Both the position numbers and the translations under genes were made by a program. This document shows, one piece after another, positions 25,632 to 36,602 of a stretch of 36,602 bases of DNA. This stretch comes from an uncultured Acetatifactor sp. (GTDB lineage Bacteria; Bacillota; Clostridia; Lachnospirales; Lachnospiraceae): the NCBI GenBank assembly GCA_947588205.1, contig CANPYG010000019.1, positions 1 to 36,602 on the forward strand. Direction: 5' to 3'. The notes beneath the pieces were generated by a model. It saw nothing but the letters and a program-made list of their open reading frames with translations. It ran no database searches and was not told the DNA's origin. Numbering within the stretch: the stretch's first letter is position 1; every line of letters starts with the position of its first letter.

Positions 25632-26369
25632 ATGAGGAGGATTCGGCTCACGGTCGCCTATGACGGCACGAATTATCACGGCTGGCAGGTTCAGCAGAAC
25701 GGAATTACGATAGAAAGTGAACTGGACCGCTGTCTGACGGAGCTGCTGGGGGAGCCCGTTGAAGTCATAGGCGCCAGTCGGACGGATTCCGGGGTCCATG
25801 CCCTGGGAAATATTGCTGTTTTTGATACAACAGCCCGTATGCCGGCTGAAAAGTTCCCCTATGCCCTGAACCAAAGGCTTCCTGAGGATATCCGCGTTCA
25901 GGCTGCGGAGGAGGTTCCGTCCGACTGGTCTCCCAGAAAGGCTCCCAGCCGCAAGACCTATGAGTACCGCATTTACAGGGCACAGTTCCCCATGCCAACG
26001 AAACGGCTGTATTCCCTGTTCTGCTACCGCAGTTTAAATGCGGCGAAAATGCAGGAGGCAGCGCGCTTCCTGGAAGGGGAGCACGATTTTAAGAGCTTCT
26101 GCCAGTCAGGGGCACAGGTAGAAAGCACTGTTCGTACCCTGTATAAAGCGGAAGTACGCGAGGAGGGGGAAGACCTGGTCATTTGTGTCTGCGGAAATGG
26201 ATTCCTCTATAATATGGTCAGAATTATTGTCGGAACCCTGCTGGAGGTCGGACAGGGCAAACGTGAACCGGCCGATGTGGAAAGGATACTGGCGGCAAAA
26301 GACAGGGGCGCGGCCGGACCTACCGCGCCGCCCCAGGGACTGACCCTGATAAAATATGAATTCCTGTAA
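25632..26369 (+). CDS. truA: tRNA pseudouridine synthase A
   Basis: The 245-residue enzyme makes pseudouridine at positions 38-40 of tRNA anticodon arms. The catalytic Asp52 lies in ASRTDSGVHALG, and FLYNMVRIIVGTLLEVG near the end is also characteristic. The track's start at 25482 lies inside ecfT; ATG 25632 begins the family's RRIRLTVAYDGTNYHGWQ and has AGGAGGG about 9 nt upstream. In related genomes rplM and rpsI usually follow; here they do not. Confidence 0.96.
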   Translation: MRRIRLTVAYDGTNYHGWQVQQNGITIESELDRCLTELLGEPVEVIGASRTDSGVHALGNIAVFDTTARMPAEKFPYALNQRLPEDIRVQAAEEVPSDWSPRKAPSRKTYEYRIYRAQFPMPTKRLYSLFCYRSLNAAKMQEAARFLEGEHDFKSFCQSGAQVESTVRTLYKAEVREEGEDLVICVCGNGFLYNMVRIIVGTLLEVGQGKREPADVERILAAKDRGAAGPTAPPQGLTLIKYEFL

Positions 26370-26394
26370 CCGGCCGGAAAGGAAAAGCACGTAT

Positions 26395-26591
26395 TTCAAT
26401 TCTCTGACAGTGGTTTTCTTCATGCTATGGTTTTCCTCTGCCAACATCTTGATTTCCTCCCATGTAGTGGCTTTAAATAGTCTTGCCCACTGGCCGATCC
26501 CGTAGGAGCGGCCTTTTTCCGGCAGTTTGTATGTAGCATAAAACTCCGACACCTCCGGGAATAAGATAAGGTCAAGGATGCTGGCCGCATA
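26395..26591 (-). pseudogene. Remnant of an Rpn-type nuclease/transposase gene
   Basis: The minus strand encodes about 60 residues reading SILDLILFPEVSEFYATYKL and then GIGQWARLFKATTWEEIKMLAEENHSMKKT. From memory, this resembles the C-terminal half of Rpn-family proteins common in Lachnospiraceae. The frame opens right after a stop at 26592-26594, has no proper start, and runs out into antisense truA. It is therefore a fragment without its nuclease core. It lies where rplM-rpsI are usually found. Confidence 0.5.
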
Positions 26592-26704
26592 TTATAAAAT
26601 AAATGAAAAAAAAGCAAAATAAGTATTTCCTATTCATGTAAGATATGCTAAAATGATGGCGTGTTTTGAATGATAAGATTGAATGGATAAAAAAGCTAAC
26701 TGAA

Positions 26705-26804
26705 TGTTAAAAATGTTAACGATATGGGCAGAATTAACGGTTTTATCACTTTAAAGCGGGAATGTATTGTTAACAATGTTAACAATGTTAACAATGTAAA
26801 CAAC
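26705..26804. repeat. 9-bp GTTAACAAT repeats upstream of the GH38 gene
   Basis: GTTAACAAT occurs three times in tandem at 26769-26795, followed by the variant GTAAACAAC (26796-26804). Two variants, GTTAAAAAT and GTTAACGAT, lie at 26705-26722. The unit contains the palindrome GTTAAC, so the array could be a set of regulator sites or a simple slippage repeat. Confidence 0.75.
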
Positions 26805-26973
26805 ATTGTATATCTGAAAATGATTTCCCCGGCGGATGCAGAACCCCGGCAGATGCAGAAGTGATCGGCTAAATGAACATTTTTAAGATTCAGCGGAGAT
26901 AGAAGCTTCATGGGTTCCAAGCGAATCCCCGCCAGAAGGCGGGAGATGCCTGAAGGGCAGAACAGGAGGAAAG

Positions 26974-33367
<6,394 letters not shown>

Positions 33368-33453
33368 AAACGATTTGCAGCGGCAATTTGCATGAAATGC
33401 CGTCAAAGCTTATGGGGCGCAGGGAAAAAGAAGTTACAAAAGGAGAGTAAGCG

Positions 33454-34638
33454 ATGAATGGCTTGGAAGCGCAGCAATGCATGGAGCAGCTTTGGAAGAA
33501 GCATTGCGAGGAACTTTATGCGGATGAAGGGCGCAGGGCGGAAGCAAAAGCACAGTGTCTGACCTATGGAGGGGTCAGTATGAGGTACGGCATGTCGGTG
33601 ATCGGGGAGCCCCAGGAGGGCGGATATCCGGTATATATTGCCCTGCACGGGGGAGGTTACGGTCCCACCCCGGACATCAACGATCAACAGTGGGAATTTA
33701 TGTCGAGAATTTATAAGGGGAGCGTACAGAGCGGAATCTATATTAACCCGCGCGGCGTGCGGGATACCTGGGACACTCATGCGAATCCGGAGTCCTATCC
33801 GCTTTATGACCGTCTGATTGAGAACCTGATCGTCTTTAACGGAGCCGATCCTAACAGAATCTATCTGCTGGGTTATTCGGCGGGCGGGGATGGAGTGTAC
33901 CTGATCGGACCCTGTATGCCCGACCGCTTCGCGGCGCTTCACATGTCCGCGGGTCATCCCAATGAGATCAGCCTTGCAAACCTGTACCATACTCCGATCC
34001 AGCTGCAGGTCGGGATTCATGACGATGCCTATGACCGCAATCATGTGACGGTGCAGTACCAGAAGTATCTGGACAGACTGCAGAATGAGGAACCGGACGG
34101 ATATGTCCACAATGTATATGTGCATGTGGACAAGGGGCATGGTTTCCGTGACAATTCCATGGAGGACCAGACGGTGCTGATCGATAACCGGGCATGGCTG
34201 GCTACCGGCCTTGTGACCAGAAGGCAGGTGGATTCCAACGCGATTCATTTCCTGCAGGGCTTTGTGCGGGATCCCCTGCCGAAGCGTCTGATCTGGGAGC
34301 CCTGCGTGAGGCTTGAGCTGCAGCAGGAGCGGCAGGTGAGAAGCTTTTTCTGGCTGCGCGCGGAGGGACAAGTGGAGCCCGAGGGCGGCGAAAAGATCGT
34401 CGTCAGACTGGATGAGGGGCAAAATCGCATCGTGGTGGAGAGCAATACCTGCTCGGTGCCGATAACCGTGCTCCTGAAGGATGGGATGCTCGACCTGGAC
34501 CAGCCTGTAACGGTGCAGTATCCGGATGGCCGTGAGGAGACACGCCTGTTGGAACGCTCCTTTGAGACTATGCAGGAGACGCTAAAGGAACGCGGCGATA
34601 TGAATTACATCTTTTCTGCAAGCCTGACCCTGAATTGA
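33454..34638 (+). CDS. Alpha/beta-hydrolase, esterase-like
   Basis: The 394-residue protein has an alpha/beta-hydrolase domain in about residues 45-260. Likely catalytic triad members are Ser142 in LGYSAGGDG, an aspartate in GIHDDAYDRN (Asp190 or 191), and His229 in DKGHGF. HGGGYG (65-70) resembles an oxyanion-hole motif. The C-terminal 130 residues look beta-rich, perhaps an accessory domain. No signal peptide is visible. Its place in a glycosidase cluster suggests it removes acyl groups from sugars, but a peptidase or another esterase role is possible. AAAGGAG precedes the ATG. Confidence 0.75.
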   Translation: MNGLEAQQCMEQLWKKHCEELYADEGRRAEAKAQCLTYGGVSMRYGMSVIGEPQEGGYPVYIALHGGGYGPTPDINDQQWEFMSRIYKGSVQSGIYINPRGVRDTWDTHANPESYPLYDRLIENLIVFNGADPNRIYLLGYSAGGDGVYLIGPCMPDRFAALHMSAGHPNEISLANLYHTPIQLQVGIHDDAYDRNHVTVQYQKYLDRLQNEEPDGYVHNVYVHVDKGHGFRDNSMEDQTVLIDNRAWLATGLVTRRQVDSNAIHFLQGFVRDPLPKRLIWEPCVRLELQQERQVRSFFWLRAEGQVEPEGGEKIVVRLDEGQNRIVVESNTCSVPITVLLKDGMLDLDQPVTVQYPDGREETRLLERSFETMQETLKERGDMNYIFSASLTLN

Positions 34639-34714
34639 ACAGGGTGCGGCGACGCGGGCGGAGGAGATATTTTGTCCCGGTATCATATCATTTAGAAAAG
34701 GAATGGAGATTGCG

Positions 34715-35728
34715 ATGAAAAACGAAATCATTGGATATGTCGGCAAGGGGGAGTTTAATGAGGCGGATGCCAGGAAGCTTACCGGCATCAATATCGCGTT
34801 CGGTCTGCTGCACCGTGACGGCAGCGTGACCGTTGAGGGACCCGTTGACAAGATGGAGCTGATCCCTACAATCCGCAGATGGAACAGTAAGCTCCGCATT
34901 ATTCTGTCCATGGTACAGGCTGAAAACGACGCCTTCACCTATTGCTGTGCATCTGAGGAAATGCGGGAAAAGGCTGCTGCTTCCCTGGCAGAGGCCACTG
35001 TGAAATATAATCTGGATGGCGTGGATCTGGACTGGGAGTACCCTTGCGTGCCCTCCAACAGCAGCGTTGTGTCCCCTGACGACAAGCATAATTTCACCTT
35101 GTTCTGCGAGGCGATCCGCAGGCATCTGGATCAATTGGGAGGGAAAAAGTATCTTACCATTGCCGCGGGAGCCGACCTCTATATGGTGAATTGTATCGAG
35201 CTGCCCAAGCTGATGGATTATCTGGATTATATCAATGTCATGACCTATGACTTAAAATGCGGCTTCCATGCCCTGGCGGGCCATCATACCGCCCTGTTCT
35301 CCAACCTGGGGGACGTGTTCCGCAACAGCTGCGCCCAGGCCCTGGCTTTATTTGAGTCGTATGGCGTTCCGGCTGACAGGCTCTTAATGGGCGCTGCCTT
35401 TTATTCCAGAAAGTGGGAGGATGTGCCCGACAGATATCACGGACTGTTGGCGCTCACGCCGAAGGGAGGCGGATATGGACCGGATTACGCGGTCCTGGCG
35501 GCGGATTATATCAATAAGAACGGCTATACCTACTACTGGGATGACGAAGCTAAGGCCCCGTATCTGTTCAATGGCTCCACCTTCTTATCCTTTGACGATC
35601 CCAGGTCCTTAAAGGAGAAGGCAGCATATGTCCGGGAAAAGGGTTATGGCGGCATTTTCTACTGGGAGCACGGCTGCGATCCGACCAGAGTCCTTCTGGA
35701 CACTTTATATGAAGAGATGAATCAGTAA
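34715..35728 (+). CDS. Glycoside hydrolase family 18 enzyme (chitinase/ENGase-like)
   Basis: The 337-residue protein is a single TIM barrel with the GH18 signature DGVDLDWE (101-108), where Glu108 is the catalytic acid and the aspartates assist. INVMTYDL (about 177-184) is the second family motif, and GGIFYWEHGCD closes the barrel. No signal peptide or chitin-binding domain is seen. GH18 includes chitinases and endo-beta-N-acetylglucosaminidases; neighbours favour GlcNAc-containing glycans, as an inference. The track begins at ATG 34703, but AAAAGGA is too close to it. GGAG lies 6 nt before ATG 34715, and MKNEIIGYV is the better start. Confidence 0.88.
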   Translation: MKNEIIGYVGKGEFNEADARKLTGINIAFGLLHRDGSVTVEGPVDKMELIPTIRRWNSKLRIILSMVQAENDAFTYCCASEEMREKAAASLAEATVKYNLDGVDLDWEYPCVPSNSSVVSPDDKHNFTLFCEAIRRHLDQLGGKKYLTIAAGADLYMVNCIELPKLMDYLDYINVMTYDLKCGFHALAGHHTALFSNLGDVFRNSCAQALALFESYGVPADRLLMGAAFYSRKWEDVPDRYHGLLALTPKGGGYGPDYAVLAADYINKNGYTYYWDDEAKAPYLFNGSTFLSFDDPRSLKEKAAYVREKGYGGIFYWEHGCDPTRVLLDTLYEEMNQ

Positions 35729-35790
35729 AATAGAAGACAAAAAGAACAGAAACAAATATCAGTGACGAGGAAAGGACATGGTAGTTTGCT

Positions 35791-36602
35791 ATGTTTTCAG
35801 AAGCTTATTATCAGGAGATAAAAACAGCCTTTGACGCACAGATGGCGCTGCTGGACGACAGGATTGAAGCGCTTGCGGGAGAGAAGGCAGCAGAGGGGAT
35901 TGAAGGTCTCAGACTGCCGCTTTTACAGCAGAAAAAGCAGGAGATCCTTACCACATTGGACCGCTTGGGGGAGGATGAGGCACAGGCGTTTGTTTTCCTT
36001 TACAGCGCGATGCCTGTAAGCGATCTGCTGGATTATCCGGCGTCCCTCTTTGCTGCATATGCAAAGCACGGCGCATTCCTTTGGAAGGAGGGTCCCTTTG
36101 CGGGCCGGGTGCCTGAAAAGCTGTTTGCCAATTATGTTTTGCATTATCGTGTGAACAATGAGGATCTTGTGGATACCAGAGGGTTCTTCTATGATAAGGT
36201 GGCCGGGCGTATTCAGGGAAAGGATATGTACCATGCCGCCATTGAGGCGAATTACTGGTGCTGCCAGGAGGCCACCTACCGCTCCACAGACGGAAGGACC
36301 CAGAATGCGCGCACCCTGTACAGCACTGCGACGGGCAGATGCGGCGAGGAATCCACCCTGGGCACTACGGTGTTGAGGAGCCTGGGGATCCCTGCGCGTC
36401 AGGTCTATGCACCGTTATGGGCGCATTGCGATGATAATCACGCCTGGGTAGAGGCCTGGTGCGATGGGAAATGGTATTTCCTGGGGGCGTGCGAGCCGGA
36501 GGAACGCCTGAATTTCGGATGGTTCATCGGACCGGCATCCCGCGCCATGCTTTTACATTCCAGGTGGTTTGGCAAGGATAAACCCCTGGACGAGGTAGTG
36601 GG
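35791..36602 (+). CDS. Transglutaminase-like domain protein, 3' end beyond the window
   Basis: The frame is open to the last base (270 codons), so it is partial and absent from the ORF track. After an alpha-helical N-terminal region (1-110) comes a transglutaminase-like domain. The likely catalytic residues are Cys184 in GRCGEEST and His217 in DDNHAWVEAW. The third position, usually Asp, is occupied in GACEPEE by Glu235 or a nearby residue. From memory, a similar GACEPE motif occurs in Bacteroides and clostridial relatives, so the domain may still be active as a protease or amidase. No signal peptide is seen. AAAGGA lies 13-15 nt upstream. Function in the sugar cluster is unknown. Confidence 0.8.
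   Translation, partial: MFSEAYYQEIKTAFDAQMALLDDRIEALAGEKAAEGIEGLRLPLLQQKKQEILTTLDRLGEDEAQAFVFLYSAMPVSDLLDYPASLFAAYAKHGAFLWKEGPFAGRVPEKLFANYVLHYRVNNEDLVDTRGFFYDKVAGRIQGKDMYHAAIEANYWCCQEATYRSTDGRTQNARTLYSTATGRCGEESTLGTTVLRSLGIPARQVYAPLWAHCDDNHAWVEAWCDGKWYFLGACEPEERLNFGWFIGPASRAMLLHSRWFGKDKPLDEVV

Larger units (their letters stand above)
26370..26973. other. Gap after truA: Rpn remnant, 9-bp repeats, GH38 upstream region
   Basis: No intact gene is visible in these 604 nt. The first part holds the minus-strand Rpn remnant. An AT-rich stretch follows with weak promoter candidates (for instance TAAAAT at 26649-26654 with a poor -35), then GTTAACAAT repeats and a GC-richer leader up to the GH38 ribosome binding site. 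Confidence 0.6.

Noticed and set aside
26106-26552. 148-codon minus-strand ORF as an intact gene
   Set aside because: Only its first 50 or so codons resemble Rpn proteins; the rest is antisense to truA, so it is treated as a remnant.
35778-35834. 18-codon ORF starting at ATG 35778, overlapping the transglutaminase-like gene
   Set aside because: The AAAGGA site is only 2 nt away from this ATG and the short product has no features; a leader peptide cannot be excluded but is not supported.

Overview
The window looks like chromosomal DNA of a Firmicutes/Clostridia bacterium, most likely Lachnospiraceae. The evidence is the gene order of the ribosomal superoperon (S10-spc-alpha, with adk-map-KOW protein-infA-rpmJ before rpsM, rpsD inside the alpha operon, and ecfA1-ecfA2-ecfT-truA after rplQ), the zinc-type S14, the long L17 with an internal insertion, strong GGAGG ribosome binding sites and TTGACA/TATAAT-type promoters. 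No tRNA, rRNA, CRISPR array or complete insertion sequence was seen.

Region by region. (1) 1-2560 holds an Rpn-type PD-(D/E)XK nuclease gene converging on, and overlapping, an RlmI/RlmK-like methyltransferase gene. A divergent promoter region with a palindromic operator candidate follows. (2) 2561-4939 is a cytoplasmic family 3 glycosidase whose domains are in swapped order. (3) 4940-22649 is the ribosomal superoperon: 28 ribosomal protein genes plus secY, adk, map, a KOW protein, infA and rpoA. It starts from a clear promoter with a roughly 270-nt leader. It is broken by unusually long, hairpin-rich gaps: rpsJ-rplC, the two gaps around rpsH, and a 371-nt gap before rpsM. A second excellent promoter lies just upstream of rpmJ. 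(4) 22650-26369 holds a terminator, a new promoter, a five-copy 35-bp tandem repeat that runs into the ecfA1 start codon, the ECF transporter core ecfA1-ecfA2-ecfT, and truA. The 3' end of ecfA2 carries a 40-bp tandem duplication that truncates its reading frame. (5) 26370-26973 lacks the rplM-rpsI pair expected after truA. It holds a minus-strand remnant of another Rpn-type gene and an array of 9-bp repeats. (6) 26974-36602 is a same-strand carbohydrate cluster: GH38 alpha-mannosidase, GH2 beta-galactosidase, alpha/beta-hydrolase, GH18 enzyme, and a transglutaminase-like gene cut by the window end. None of the five has a visible signal peptide.

How it works together. Regions 3 and 4 are the growth-linked core: ribosome, protein export, nucleotide balance, initiation, RNA polymerase alpha, vitamin uptake energising module and tRNA modification. 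Region 6 plausibly degrades imported oligosaccharides inside the cell; mannose-, galactose- and N-acetylglucosamine-containing (N-glycan-like) substrates are an inference from the enzyme families. I did not find a clearly novel multi-gene system. The most interesting signals are non-coding: structured RNA candidates in the ribosomal operon, the repeat arrays, and the duplication in ecfA2.
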